From assembly GCA_050951585.1 (NCBI GenBank), contig JBMNJI010000010.1, positions 1 through 64,000 of the forward strand: a stretch of 64,000 nt of DNA. Reading direction: 5' to 3'. The translations under genes and the position numbers were made by a program. How positions within the stretch are numbered: the first letter of the stretch is position 1; each line of letters begins with the position of its first letter. Source of the stretch: UBA3937 sp050951585. Lineage in GTDB: Bacteria > Bacillota > Peptococcia > DRI-13 > DTU073. The notes under the pieces were generated by a model. It was not told the DNA's origin. It worked only from the letters and a program-made list of their open reading frames with translations, and ran no database searches. Positions 16,481-25,430 of this stretch are shown one piece after another.

Positions 16481-17215
16481 TCACTCCATACGTTGTATTT
16501 CCTTCCGTAAGCGCTTGATAATCCGCTTTTCCAAACGAGAGATGTAAGACTGGGATATGCCCAATAAATCGGCGACCTCCTTCTGGGTCTTTTCTTTCCC
16601 ATCTTTAAGCCCGAATCTTAAATCCATAATCTTCTTTTCCCGGCTGCTGAGCTTATTCATGGCCTGCAAAAGGAGTTTTTTATCAACCTCCTCCTCCAAT
16701 GCTTTATAAATGATGTCATTCTCCGTTCCCATCACATCGGAAAGGAGCAATTCATTGCCATCCAAGTCAATATTCAACGGCTCATCAAAGGAAACCTCTG
16801 ATCTGGTCTTATTGTTGCGCCGCAGATGCATTAGTATTTCATTCTCAATGCAACGGGAAGCATAGGTCGCCAGCTTGATCTTCTTTGTCGGATCAAAGGT
16901 ATTGACGGCCTTGATTAAACCGATGGTCCCTATTGAGACTAAATCCTCGATCCCTACACCGGTGTTTTCAAACTTTCTGGCGATATAGACAACCAAACGC
17001 AGATTCCGTTCAATTAAAGTTCCTTTGACCGCATGATCCCCCATTTCCAGACACTGCAAAAGGTGGTTTTCCTCGTCCATGCTAAGAGGAGGTGGTAACG
17101 CTTCACTAGTCCCCACATAGAAAAGATCTTCATTGATTCCTAATCTTCGCAAGACATTCGCGATGACTTTTTTAATACTCCATTGTACGAGGATGCTTAT
17201 TTTTTTCTCCCCCAT
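16481..17215 (-). CDS. sigE: RNA polymerase sigma-E factor precursor (mother cell)
   Basis: A 244-residue pro-sigma-E. The N-terminal 25-30 residues (KKISILVQWSIKKVIANVL) are the membrane-binding pro-sequence removed by SpoIIGA. YVGTSEALPPPLS, region 2 (IEDLVSIGTIGLIKAVNTF; KKIKLATYASRCIENEILM) and region 4 (TQKEVADLLGISQSYISRLEKRIIKRL) match the family along the full length. Start ATG 17215 has GGGGGAGGTAAGAA upstream. It overlaps the end of spoIIGA by 44 bp, so the two are co-transcribed and translationally linked. Confidence 0.97.
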   Translation of the reverse strand: MGEKKISILVQWSIKKVIANVLRRLGINEDLFYVGTSEALPPPLSMDEENHLLQCLEMGDHAVKGTLIERNLRLVVYIARKFENTGVGIEDLVSIGTIGLIKAVNTFDPTKKIKLATYASRCIENEILMHLRRNNKTRSEVSFDEPLNIDLDGNELLLSDVMGTENDIIYKALEEEVDKKLLLQAMNKLSSREKKIMDLRFGLKDGKEKTQKEVADLLGISQSYISRLEKRIIKRLRKEIQRME

Positions 17216-18170
17216 TTCTTACCTCCCCCTTTTTCATTTGATTATCCTGCCAGATTTGCGGTTGCAACAGGGCAGTGTATTGCCCCTCTCTGGACAAAGC
17301 CCTGTTTACCAACCCAATCACAACGTCCGTGGTCGTAATACTGTACGCCCCATTATTTATCGTCACGAAATCCGGTCTCAAGCCAACTAATACCCCGTCC
17401 ATCTTTCCTACCGAATTAAAGGGGATCAAAGATAAGCGGGATTGCCATTCCTCCTCCAAACGCGTAAAAGAAAAATACAGGTCATGTTTATCATAAGGCT
17501 CCCGACATATCTGTAGCCAAAGTGTCTCCGGTAGGAGTGTTTTTAAGGCACCGGCTTCCGCCACAATGACCGGTTTCTGACTGACAGGATCAATTAACTG
17601 ATTCCCGGTATCCAATAAGGCCGAAAGCGTTACCTGCTGGTTATTTAGCGAAATAAGTAACTTGCTGACTAATTTCTGTTGCAACCAGTTTTTCTTTAAA
17701 CAATTGAACCCTCCGTAAGCAAGCAATAAAGCCACCACAAGCCCTACCAGCAACCAGCCAAAGTCGAGCCCCGCCAAAAGGCTGACCCCATTCCAGGATT
17801 GGAGAGAACCGGACTGGGTATCCAGCAGGAAAATTGCCCCCAAAACTGCCCCGCCCATGGCAAAAGAAAGCCCATAGAAATAGGCGAGAACCCGCAGATA
17901 TTTACCGAGCGGCAAAGGACGAAAGGCCAGCCAAACCATTAATAATGAACAGGCAAATTTCGCCAAAAATGAACCAAGCACCGGCCATGCAGGGAAAAAG
18001 ATCACCAAAGAATATAAGGCTCCACACAATGCGCCCAGCGTTATTTTCAACTTTCTCCTCGTTAAGTTGGCCATTTTCCCGGTGACCCATAGAATGATAA
18101 AATCCATGACAAAATTCACGAGCAAAAGAATATCCAGATAAACCTCAACTACCAGCTCACTTTCATTCAT
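17172..18170 (-). CDS. spoIIGA: Sporulation sigma-E factor-processing peptidase SpoIIGA
   Basis: A 332-residue membrane-bound aspartic protease that cleaves pro-SigE at the sporulation septum. Five hydrophobic segments occupy residues 1-155 (such as YLDILLLVNFVMDFIILWV). The cytoplasmic domain carries the catalytic motif ALLDTGNQLIDP near residue 190, and VVIGLVNRALS later. The longer frame begins at GTG 18179, but AGGGTGG is well placed for ATG 18170. It is first in the spoIIG operon with sigE, behind a long-spacer promoter. Confidence 0.95.
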   Translation of the reverse strand: MNESELVVEVYLDILLLVNFVMDFIILWVTGKMANLTRRKLKITLGALCGALYSLVIFFPAWPVLGSFLAKFACSLLMVWLAFRPLPLGKYLRVLAYFYGLSFAMGGAVLGAIFLLDTQSGSLQSWNGVSLLAGLDFGWLLVGLVVALLLAYGGFNCLKKNWLQQKLVSKLLISLNNQQVTLSALLDTGNQLIDPVSQKPVIVAEAGALKTLLPETLWLQICREPYDKHDLYFSFTRLEEEWQSRLSLIPFNSVGKMDGVLVGLRPDFVTINNGAYSITTTDVVIGLVNRALSREGQYTALLQPQIWQDNQMKKGEVRNGGEKNKHPRTMEY

Positions 18171-18210
18171 CGCAACCACCCTGGGGCTTTTCTCTTTTCA
18201 TCACTTATTT

Positions 18211-18243
18211 ATTATACAACATCTGTTCTCCAGATTCTGTCAG
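18211..18243 (-). promoter_or_regulatory. spoIIG promoter with 21-bp spacer
   Basis: Minus strand: -35 CTGACA (18243-18238), a 21-bp spacer and a perfect -10 TATAAT (18216-18211), 41 bp before the spoIIGA ATG. An over-long spacer is the hallmark of the B. subtilis Spo0A-activated spoIIG promoter (22 bp). No exact Spo0A box (TGTCGAA) was found. Confidence 0.6.
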
Positions 18244-18302
18244 AATATGGAGATGCTGTAAATAATATTTTGCCGCATCAATTAACCCCGTAGCTAAAAG
18301 GG

Positions 18303-18331
18303 ATAAAAAAACAACCTGCCGTACGGCAGGT
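18303..18331 (-). terminator. Terminator after the HlyD/ABC exporter operon
   Basis: The perfect 18-bp palindrome ACCTGCCGTACGGCAGGT (18314-18331) is followed on the minus strand by TGTTTTTTT. It is 75 bp downstream of the HlyD-family stop and prevents read-through into spoIIGA. Confidence 0.85.
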
Positions 18332-18405
18332 GATGACGGCAGGAGCCTTTGCATTGCAATACATTTCATAATGATGCCTTATAGCAAGTCTCAATTAGGA
18401 TCGCA

Positions 18406-19404
18406 TTAGGGAATAACCACTTCCGCCCCTTCCCCAACCTTCAAGGGTGTTCCGGGAGGAAGATTGACCTTAACCTTCATACTGATTTTATTTTTGTTGG
18501 CGGAAGTCTGCATGTCTTTGGGAGTATACTGAGCCTTGACATCGATAAAGCCGATGGTGCCTTTATATTCCTTCCCTCCGCCGCGAATGGCTACTTCCTG
18601 CCCGTGGCTGACCTTCGCAAGATACTTCTTGGGCACATAAACAACCACATGCTTTTCTTTTTCGGAAGCAATGTCGGCGAGATTATAACCGGGAGAGACC
18701 ATATTCCCGAGGAGAAAATTCCTGCTGATCACCGTTCCGTCATAAAGAGCGGTAATTGTATATTTGGCCAGATTTTCCTCACTCTGGCGAATTTGCACTT
18801 CCGTTAAAGCTACATCTGCTTGCGCCCCATCTATTTTTTCCTGCGGAGTCCCTTTTTGCAGCAAGGCCAGTTTCTGACGGGCATTATCCAGTTGCATCGC
18901 CGCTGTGTTAGCGGCGGCTTCGGCTAATCTCAATTGATCTTCGGCCTTCTCCAATTCAGACTGGGCAATTGCCCCCGCTTCCCATAAGGCCAGGAGGTCC
19001 TCATAATCTGCCTTGACCCGGTCGCGGGTCAGCTGGGCATTTTCAAAAGCGATTTCCGCCAGGGAAACGTTATTTTCCCCCTGCTGAAGCTCCTCGGGGT
19101 CCACTCCTGCAGACAACTCGGCCAAGGCGGCCTTTTTCTTCGCCAGAGTCTCCTGTAACTGTTCCAGCGCATACCGCTCATTGCGGTCGTCAAGCACGGC
19201 CAGAACATCGCCCGCTTTAACCACCTGCCCCAGTTCGATTGGCAGTTTGATAATCTTCCCGGACACCTCACTGTAATGAGGATATATGCTCGTCTCCACA
19301 ATTCCTTCCAACACCAGCCCGGAGGAAGAAAAACCACCCCTTATGAGGATTATCCCGCTTATCCCTAATGCTAATATCCCCAAAACTACTAGCCTTTTTT
19401 TCAT
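18406..19404 (-). CDS. HlyD-family adaptor subunit of ABC exporter
   Basis: A 332-residue membrane fusion protein. An N-terminal anchor (residues 4-22, LVVLGILALGISGIILI) is followed by a biotinyl-lipoyl-like half motif (SEVSGKIIKLPIELGQVVKAGDVLAVLD). A long coiled coil (about 75-210, rich in Ala/Glu/Leu/Gln) and a beta-barrel region (TVISRNFLLGNMVSPG; VSHGQEVAIRGGGKEY) complete it. It links an inner-membrane ABC exporter to the outside. It is last of three genes with the ABC-2 permease and ATPase (39 bp gap). The exported substrate is unknown. Confidence 0.88.
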   Translation of the reverse strand: MKKRLVVLGILALGISGIILIRGGFSSSGLVLEGIVETSIYPHYSEVSGKIIKLPIELGQVVKAGDVLAVLDDRNERYALEQLQETLAKKKAALAELSAGVDPEELQQGENNVSLAEIAFENAQLTRDRVKADYEDLLALWEAGAIAQSELEKAEDQLRLAEAAANTAAMQLDNARQKLALLQKGTPQEKIDGAQADVALTEVQIRQSEENLAKYTITALYDGTVISRNFLLGNMVSPGYNLADIASEKEKHVVVYVPKKYLAKVSHGQEVAIRGGGKEYKGTIGFIDVKAQYTPKDMQTSANKNKISMKVKVNLPPGTPLKVGEGAEVVIP

Positions 19405-19442
19405 CTTGCAGCCGCCCCTCCCCGGTTATATTTGATAAACAG

Positions 19443-20459
19443 TCAGACCCGGCGATACTTCTTCAAGAGCAAGGTATTTAAGGTCATAAACAAAACAGAG
19501 CAAGCAAAAATAATTCCCAAATCCCAAGCGATGACCGCAAAGCCGTTTCCCCTGATCATTACCTCGGTCAATGCATCGGCAATATAATACAAGGGCATCA
19601 CATAACCAACGACCTCAATCCCGGCGGGTAGATCAAATAAACCGGAAAAGAAAATCTGTGGCACAATAATCAAGGGAATGAACTGAATCATCTGAAACTC
19701 GTTATTGGCCAGGGTAGACATTAGAATCCCCAAAGTAAGCGCAAGCACAGCTGACAATAAGGTAATCAGCAAAATCAAGGCAAAGGAGCCGATCATCATT
19801 ACCTTGAGCACGTAAACACAGTACCAGGAAATCAGAAAAGATTGCAGGACAGTCACCAGACCAAATCCCAGGACATAACCGGTAACGATCTCCCAACGCC
19901 TGATGGGCGTGGAAAGGAGCTTCTCCAAAGTCCCTGAGTTTCTCTCTTGTAAAAAGGAGATACCCGACACTAAAAATACGAAAAAGAAAATGATAAAGCC
20001 GATGAGGGTTGCCCCGAAATTATCAAATGTGGGCAAATCCTCCTGCCCGTATACATAATTAACCTCTGATTTAAGATCCGGACGGGAAAACAGCACGGAG
20101 TTTTTCGCTTGTTCCATCGCGGCCAAGGCGACTTTTGCCTTAGTAGGATTACTGCCGTCTATTTCAATATAAGATTTGCCACCAATTATGCTGATGCTGG
20201 CAATGACATCGCCTTTTTCCAGAGCCAGGCGCGCCCCAGGCTCATCATAGCGGATCCCCCTGATGTTTTGTTCTTCAAGCTGATCCTCAAACCCCGCCGG
20301 GGCATTAATCACCGCCACATTCACGATGGGAACCGTTTCGGCCAGAATAAAATAAACCAGCGTGAGAAGAAAAAGAGGAGCAACCAGCATCAAGGCCAAA
20401 GTACGCCGATCATGCCGCAATTGATTTATAATTCGGAAAGCTAAAGCCCTAACTCTCAT
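19443..20459 (-). CDS. ABC-2 type exporter permease
   Basis: A 338-residue ABC-2 membrane subunit. One N-terminal helix (residues 20-40, TLALMLVAPLFLLTLVYFIL) precedes an extracytoplasmic domain (about 45-145), then five helices follow, including FLVSGISFLQERNSGTLEKLL, which is typical of ABC-2 permeases. The frame opens further upstream, but GGAGG 8 nt before ATG 20459 (MRVRALAFRI) marks the start. It overlaps the ATPase gene by 11 bp. With the HlyD protein it forms a YhhJ/YbhR-like export system. Drug or lipid export is possible but not shown. Confidence 0.88.
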   Translation of the reverse strand: MRVRALAFRIINQLRHDRRTLALMLVAPLFLLTLVYFILAETVPIVNVAVINAPAGFEDQLEEQNIRGIRYDEPGARLALEKGDVIASISIIGGKSYIEIDGSNPTKAKVALAAMEQAKNSVLFSRPDLKSEVNYVYGQEDLPTFDNFGATLIGFIIFFFVFLVSGISFLQERNSGTLEKLLSTPIRRWEIVTGYVLGFGLVTVLQSFLISWYCVYVLKVMMIGSFALILLITLLSAVLALTLGILMSTLANNEFQMIQFIPLIIVPQIFFSGLFDLPAGIEVVGYVMPLYYIADALTEVMIRGNGFAVIAWDLGIIFACSVLFMTLNTLLLKKYRRV

Positions 20460-21240
20460 CCTGCTGGCCTCCGTAATAGAGAAAAGCTTCTTCAATACTC
20501 TGGGCGCCGATGCTTTTCTGCAGTTCCTGAGAAGTGCCTTTGGCAATCAAGCGACCAGCCCGCATCATCGCAAGATTATGACATTTTTCCGCCTCATCCA
20601 TCACATGGGTAGTCACCAGGATGGTCACCCCTTGTGCCGCTAATTTATATAATTCTGCCCAGATATTTTTTCTTAAGAGGGGATCAATCCCGACAGTAGG
20701 TTCATCCAAAACCAAAACCGGTGGATTATGCAAAATAGCCATCGCCAAGGAAAGCCGCCGCTTCATCCCGCCGGAATATGCCCGCACAGGCTTATTAAGG
20801 TCGTCGGAAAGGTTGACCAACTCCATGACCTCTGCTGTGCGTCTTTTTATTTTTGCCTTATTCATTCCGTAAATTGCCCCGAAAAACTGTAGATTCTCGG
20901 CCGCCGTCAGTGAGTCATAAAGGGCATCGGACTGCGCCATATACCCCACCTTGTTCATTAAACTGAGTTGGGGCATCGCTTCCCCTAAAACATAAGCCTC
21001 ACCGGAAGTAGCCTCCAGGATTCCGGCAATAATCTTCACCATCGTCGTTTTCCCACAACCGGAGGGACCAAGCAAGCCATAAATTTGCCCGAAGGGAATC
21101 TCCAAGTTAATATCCTTAAGGACATGCTTTTGCCCAAAGTATTTATGCACATTGCGCACAACAATGCCATAAGGACTATCTACACCGGATGAAGATGCAT
21201 TATTCTGCGCCTTTTGGGGGCTGATCAATCCCTTTAACAT
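20449..21240 (-). CDS. ABC exporter ATP-binding protein
   Basis: A 263-residue ATPase. Walker A is GPSGCGKTT near residue 58, Q-loop GYMAQSDAL, signature YSGGMKRRLS, Walker B VLVLDEPTVGID and H-loop TTHVMDEAE. The first 22 residues precede the ABC domain and are low complexity. Start ATG 21240 has GAAGGAGGG. It is first in a three-gene exporter operon; the promoter lies in 21241-21298. Confidence 0.93.
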   Translation of the reverse strand: MLKGLISPQKAQNNASSSGVDSPYGIVVRNVHKYFGQKHVLKDINLEIPFGQIYGLLGPSGCGKTTMVKIIAGILEATSGEAYVLGEAMPQLSLMNKVGYMAQSDALYDSLTAAENLQFFGAIYGMNKAKIKRRTAEVMELVNLSDDLNKPVRAYSGGMKRRLSLAMAILHNPPVLVLDEPTVGIDPLLRKNIWAELYKLAAQGVTILVTTHVMDEAEKCHNLAMMRAGRLIAKGTSQELQKSIGAQSIEEAFLYYGGQQDES

Positions 21241-21298
21241 CCTTGCCCTCCTTCAACTCAGATTCTCAATATCCCTTCTTCACTCATGTTTAATTATA

Positions 21299-22411
21299 TC
21301 ATTCTACATCAAATACTTGTGATACTTCTTTTAACCGTTCGACGATGGCGATCTGCTGTGGGCAGTGCTGTTCACACTGCTTGCAACCGATACAGTCAGC
21401 TGCTTTGCCATCGTGCTCTGTTAAATTATAATAATAACTCCTGTGGGAAGGCACCAATCTAAACTGCTTCTGGTTATTATACAGAGAAAAAAGTTTGGGG
21501 ATCGGAATCCGCTGGGGGCAACCTTCCACGCAGTAACCACAGGCGGTGCACGGGATGGCAATACTGCGGTTAATTATCGCGCGTGCCTTTTTAATAAGCT
21601 CCTTTTCTTCGTTGTTCAACGGTTTGAAATCCTGCATATAGGCCGTATTATCCACGATCTGTGCCAAGTCGCTCATCCCGCTGAGTACCATAAAAACATT
21701 ATCCAAAGATGCCGCAAAACGGACTGCCCAGGAAGCGATACTCATTTTTGGATCATAATTCTTAAAAATCTGCTCGGCTTCTGCCGGTACATTAGCCAGG
21801 GAACCTCCTTTAACCGGTTCCATCACAATAATTGGCTTGTGATACTTTACCGCTGTTTCATAACACTTCCGGGCTTGAATAGTTTCATTATCCCAATCAA
21901 TATAGTTTATCTGCAACTGCACAAATTCCATCTCCGGATGTTTTGCTAAAATCTCCTCCAGCAACTCGACCTTGTCATGGAAAGAAAAGCCGATATGTTT
22001 CACCTTTCCGTCGGCTTTCAACTTTTTCACAAAGTCAAACCCGCCATGTTGCAAAGTGTTGGCATAGTTTTTCGCACCAAGGGTATGCAGTAAATAATAA
22101 TCAAAATAAGTAACGCCGCATTTTTCTAACTGCTCAGCGAAAATTCTCTGGTAATCATCATTTTTCGTAATTAAAAAAGTGGGCATCTTATCGGCAAGCA
22201 GATATGTCTCCCGGGGATGTCTTTCCACCAGCGCTTTGCGCGTGGCAACCTCACTCAAACCCTGATGATACCGATAAGCCGTATCAAAATAAGTAAAACC
22301 TTGCTTGAGATAATAATCCACCATCTTCTGCAGAAGTTCCTGGTTAATACTTTGCGGGTTTCCTTCATCTGTAAGTGGTAACCGCATTAGACCAAATCCT
22401 AATTTCTTCAT
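21299..22411 (-). CDS. Aldo/keto reductase with C-terminal 4Fe-4S domain
   Basis: A 370-residue oxidoreductase. Residues 1-275 form an aldo/keto reductase barrel (LGFGLMRLPL; FDTAYRYHQGLSE with the catalytic Tyr; later VMEPVKGGSL). Residues about 280-360 hold two 4Fe-4S motifs, CTACGYCVEGCPQ and CIGCKQCEQHCPQ. Fe-S aldo/keto reductases are common in strict anaerobes; the substrate is unknown. GGAGGCGTAGCA precedes ATG 22411. It is monocistronic, with 96 bp to the ECF gene downstream. Confidence 0.92.
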   Translation of the reverse strand: MKKLGFGLMRLPLTDEGNPQSINQELLQKMVDYYLKQGFTYFDTAYRYHQGLSEVATRKALVERHPRETYLLADKMPTFLITKNDDYQRIFAEQLEKCGVTYFDYYLLHTLGAKNYANTLQHGGFDFVKKLKADGKVKHIGFSFHDKVELLEEILAKHPEMEFVQLQINYIDWDNETIQARKCYETAVKYHKPIIVMEPVKGGSLANVPAEAEQIFKNYDPKMSIASWAVRFAASLDNVFMVLSGMSDLAQIVDNTAYMQDFKPLNNEEKELIKKARAIINRSIAIPCTACGYCVEGCPQRIPIPKLFSLYNNQKQFRLVPSHRSYYYNLTEHDGKAADCIGCKQCEQHCPQQIAIVERLKEVSQVFDVE

Positions 22412-22507
22412 TGCTACGCCTCCGATTACATTTAAGTATTTTGTCTTTGCTGTTGCTACCTTTTATCTGCCATTTCCACTTGTTCATATCTTGCGCCGAT
22501 TTCTTTT

Positions 22508-23467
22508 TTACCCTGCATTTCTAAGGCGTTTTAAGGTTTCCTTTAACCGACAATAACCGGCTTCCGGATCGTCGGTGTCCAGTACGGAATTTTCCAAAGG
22601 GCAAATGCCATCGCCTGTCCGATTGCTGAGCTTGGCGATCAGTTCCCCATAATTTACTTGAAAGCCGCGCGCCATTAAATAAGCGCAACCGGCAGTACTC
22701 ACCACTAACCCATAGGCCCCTTTCGCCCCGCCCAGCACAAGCAGGAGAGCGGCCGCTTTTCCAATGACCTTATCAACCACAAACGCACCCTGCAAAAGCT
22801 CCGGCTCCTTTTCGTAGATTGAAAGCAAAGGGGCAACACCCTGACCACTGACTGTGCGCATGATTCTATCGTTTTTGATCAGTACGCAGCTTGCTTTTCC
22901 GTCCTTAATCATTTGCCTGGCCTTTTCCAAGGACAATTTTTTAATTTCCGCACCATAATGCGAATGACGCTGAGCAGCCGAGACAATGATCGGCACCAAT
23001 AATAATTGGCTGATTATCCCCGGAATTCCTTCTATTATTGCTCCGGTTACTGATAAGGCCCGCAATACTCCGTGATTAGCCAGGAGTAAAGCCGTAAAGA
23101 TCAAACCATAGACTACCCGTCCGCACAACATGGCAAGCAGCATGGAGGGATAAAGCGGCATTCTGCCCTTTTGATAAAGAAGCCCACTCAAAAGCCCATA
23201 AGTAAAAAGCTCCCCCGCCATGATTGGAAGCATCGGAAAAAACGGCGGCATCCCCGTGGTCATGCTGGAAAGAAGAGGAATCATCAAACCTCCCAAAGCA
23301 CCGTACAGCGGGCCGCAGAGCAGTCCCATGAGAAACACCGGGATATGCATTGGTAAAAGTACTGTTCCGGGTATGCCGTAAGCATGAGCAGTGAAATAGG
23401 GCAACAAGAGACCAAGAGCGACAAGTAGACCGGATAAGACAATACGATGAGCTGCGCTTTTCAACAA
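22508..23467 (-). CDS. ECF-type S component fused to DUF1893 (TM1506-like) domain
   Basis: A 319-residue fusion. Residues 1-165 are a six-helix ECF transporter substrate-binding subunit (LLVALGLLLPYFTAHAYG, PMHIPVFLMGLLCGPLYGALGG). Residues about 172-305 match DUF1893, a deaminase-fold domain known from Thermotoga TM1506 (SCVLIKNDRIMRTVSGQGVAPLL, VVDKVIGKAAALLLVLGGAK, NRTGDGICPLENSVLD). TTG 23467 or the next TTG is the start, behind AAGGAGTGG. The substrate is not known. The fusion suggests that the cytoplasmic domain acts on what the S component brings in. ECF energising genes are not nearby. Confidence 0.85.
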   Translation of the reverse strand: MLKSAAHRIVLSGLLVALGLLLPYFTAHAYGIPGTVLLPMHIPVFLMGLLCGPLYGALGGLMIPLLSSMTTGMPPFFPMLPIMAGELFTYGLLSGLLYQKGRMPLYPSMLLAMLCGRVVYGLIFTALLLANHGVLRALSVTGAIIEGIPGIISQLLLVPIIVSAAQRHSHYGAEIKKLSLEKARQMIKDGKASCVLIKNDRIMRTVSGQGVAPLLSIYEKEPELLQGAFVVDKVIGKAAALLLVLGGAKGAYGLVVSTAGCAYLMARGFQVNYGELIAKLSNRTGDGICPLENSVLDTDDPEAGYCRLKETLKRLRNAG

Positions 23468-23690
23468 TCATTCCACTCCTTATCTTTAGACATTATTGCA
23501 ACATCTGGTACGAAAAAAGCGGGGTGCCGGAGAGCTGCAAAATTAAATTGGATGATCTTCAATTGTATAAAACCTACATAAAAGTATATCACATAACAAT
23601 AGCATATTTCGAGTTCTTTAAAGTACCGTGCACAACCTGTAACCCTCGAGAATAAGATATATAAACATGCCTATGAAAGGAAGGAACGAT

Positions 23691-24239
23691 ATGTACGATT
23701 TTAATTGCTCATATCCATGCCCATACTACGCATATACGCCAATGTATAACAATAATATGGGAATGTGTCCTTATCTGAACTGGTATAGTACCCCGGTATC
23801 CTATCCGAATTTTCCGACCGAGTGTATCAGCTTGAAGGATTATGGACCGGAGCCATTTGTCGTGAATATTGAGGAAGCCACAAAGCAAAACAATAATTTT
23901 CGTCTTGCTTTATGGACAGGATGCCATTTGCAGCTTACCTTGATGAGCATCAGGGCTGGGGAGGAGATCGGGTTAGAGATGCATCCCAACACCGACCAGT
24001 TTTTACGCATTGAGCAGGGCCAAGCCCTTGTCCAGATGGGGAAGAGAAAAGATTGTCTGGATTTCCAAAGAAGAGTCTGTGAAGATTATGCGATCTTCAT
24101 TCCTGCCGGTACATGGCATAATGTGATTAACACCGGTTCTACGCCACTAAAACTGTACTCTATTTACGCGCCGCCGGAGCATCCGCGCGGGACTGTTCAG
24201 CAAACTAAACAAGATGCTGAAAAACATCACGTGTGCTGA
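23691..24239 (+). CDS. Cupin-domain protein, Tyr/Cys/Asn-rich N-terminus
   Basis: A 182-residue protein. Residues 1-45 are rich in Tyr, Pro, Asn, Met and Cys (MYDFNCSYPCPYYAYTPMY), like spore-coat proteins. Residues about 75-165 are a single cupin barrel with both motifs: AGEEIGLEMHPNTDQFLRIEQG (His and Glu metal ligands) and FIPAGTWHNVINTG. AAGGAAGGAACGAT fixes ATG 23691; an in-frame ATG at 23667 lacks a ribosome binding site. It is alone on the plus strand among minus-strand genes. A spore-surface role is inference. It could also be a cupin phosphomannose-isomerase-like or mono-cupin enzyme. Confidence 0.75.
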   Translation: MYDFNCSYPCPYYAYTPMYNNNMGMCPYLNWYSTPVSYPNFPTECISLKDYGPEPFVVNIEEATKQNNNFRLALWTGCHLQLTLMSIRAGEEIGLEMHPNTDQFLRIEQGQALVQMGKRKDCLDFQRRVCEDYAIFIPAGTWHNVINTGSTPLKLYSIYAPPEHPRGTVQQTKQDAEKHHVC

Positions 24240-24287
24240 TCCTTCCATTGTATTACCTATACCAAGTAAAACAGCGTATAAGTATCG

Positions 24288-24321
24288 AAAAAGGAGCGTC
24301 TCTCAAAAGCAGAGGCGCTCT
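24288..24321 (-). terminator. Terminator after azlCD
   Basis: Minus-strand hairpin GAGCGCCTCT / AGAGACGCTC with one G-U pair and TTTTT after it, 13 bp beyond the azlD stop. On the plus strand there is no U-tract, so it serves azlCD rather than the cupin gene. Confidence 0.75.
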
Positions 24322-24333
24322 ATCACTACTAAT

Positions 24334-24669
24334 CTATACAAAAACTGCTTGCACAAGCACCATGTAGATAACTGTTCCTGCCCCAATACTGAGTAGTGTA
24401 TTCTCCTTCCAATTATGAAGGATAATAATGCAAATAATCGCTACTGCTTCCGGGATCCCATAGGCAGGGCCTTTAAAATTAACACTTTTGAGGCAATATA
24501 CTACCAAAAGCCCAATCGCCGAATAGGGCAAAACCTGACCTAGATAACTGAGATAAGAATTATTTGCTTTAGAGCCTTTAAAGATCAGAAAAGGCAAGAA
24601 CCTGGTGATCATCGTCCCAAGCGTGACCATGCAAATAATGATTAATGCTTGAAAAGGTGTTAAATTCAT
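24334..24669 (-). CDS. azlD: Branched-chain amino acid exporter small subunit AzlD
   Basis: A 111-residue four-helix membrane protein of the AzlD family (TLGTMITRFLPFLIF near the start, PEAVAIICIIILHNWKENTLLSI at the end). With AzlC it forms an LIV-E exporter of branched-chain amino acids. The frame extends 41 codons upstream into azlC, but AGGGGGAAGG before ATG 24669 and the ATGA overlap with the azlC stop set this start. Confidence 0.92.
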   Translation of the reverse strand: MNLTPFQALIIICMVTLGTMITRFLPFLIFKGSKANNSYLSYLGQVLPYSAIGLLVVYCLKSVNFKGPAYGIPEAVAIICIIILHNWKENTLLSIGAGTVIYMVLVQAVFV

Positions 24670-25406
24670 TGTCCTTCCCCCTCCGTCAGTGCCTTCTTCT
24701 CTGTATATCCTTGCCGGGAAACGGTCAAAACTACTAATATAGCCAGCATGGAAGGGATAATGAATTTCCCTGGTCCAAAAACAACTAAACAAACAAGCGA
24801 ACAGAAAACACCGATCACTGCCGGCTTATGGTCTTGCTGCGTATTCCACTGTCCTACAAAGATGACCACAAATAGTGCCGTCAAGACAAAATCAAGACCT
24901 TTGGTATTAAAGGAAACCAGCGAACCTAAAAGCCCCCCAAGTGCGGAGCCAAGGACCCAATAGCTATGGTCAAGCATCGTTACGAAAAACATAAACCAGT
25001 GACGGTTTACGCCTGCCGGTGGCTCAGTTGAACATAGAATGGAAAAAGTTTCATCACACAGGCCAAAGATCAGATATGGTTTTAATTTACCGGCGCCTTT
25101 GTATTTATCCAGCATGGAAATACCATAAAATAAATGCCGGGCGTTTACCATCAAGGTCATGAGCAAGGCAGAGACCGGATTGAAAACTGAGGTAAGAAAA
25201 GTAATGGCCACATATTGCGCCGAACCGGCAAAGGCCAGAAGACTAAACAAAAATGTCCAGCCAACACCATAACCCTTGCTGTTCATTAAGATCCCAAAGG
25301 CAATCCCGATGAAAGTAAAACCTGCTAAGACAGGAATGGTATGGGGAAAGGCTGCTTTTAATGCTTTGATTTTTTCGTGCAAGTTTTTCACCTCATCATG
25401 CTTCAT
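24666..25406 (-). CDS. azlC: Branched-chain amino acid exporter large subunit AzlC
   Basis: A protein of about 246 residues of the AzlC family with seven or so helices. GIAFGILMNSKGYGVGWTFLFSLLAFAGSAQY and MVNARHLFYGISM are typical. It exports leucine, isoleucine and valine (or analogues) with AzlD. The start is not certain: ATG 25418, ATG 25406 and TTG 25382 are possible. Only the TTG has a good Shine-Dalgarno (GATGAGGTG), while the ATGs keep the family length. The promoter at 25431-25459 has direct repeats upstream. Confidence 0.9.
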   Translation of the reverse strand: MKHDEVKNLHEKIKALKAAFPHTIPVLAGFTFIGIAFGILMNSKGYGVGWTFLFSLLAFAGSAQYVAITFLTSVFNPVSALLMTLMVNARHLFYGISMLDKYKGAGKLKPYLIFGLCDETFSILCSTEPPAGVNRHWFMFFVTMLDHSYWVLGSALGGLLGSLVSFNTKGLDFVLTALFVVIFVGQWNTQQDHKPAVIGVFCSLVCLVVFGPGKFIIPSMLAILVVLTVSRQGYTEKKALTEGEGQ

Positions 25407-25430
25407 CAAAAAGTACATAGATATTTTACT

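Noticed and set aside
23510..23545. GGGGTGCC element resembling a TPP riboswitch start
   Set aside because: The ACCTGATCTGG-type core and the second arm are missing, and orientation does not lead to a thiamine gene.
24288..24321. Terminator for the cupin gene
   Set aside because: The plus-strand side has no U-run after the stem; the U-run lies on the minus strand, so it serves azlCD.
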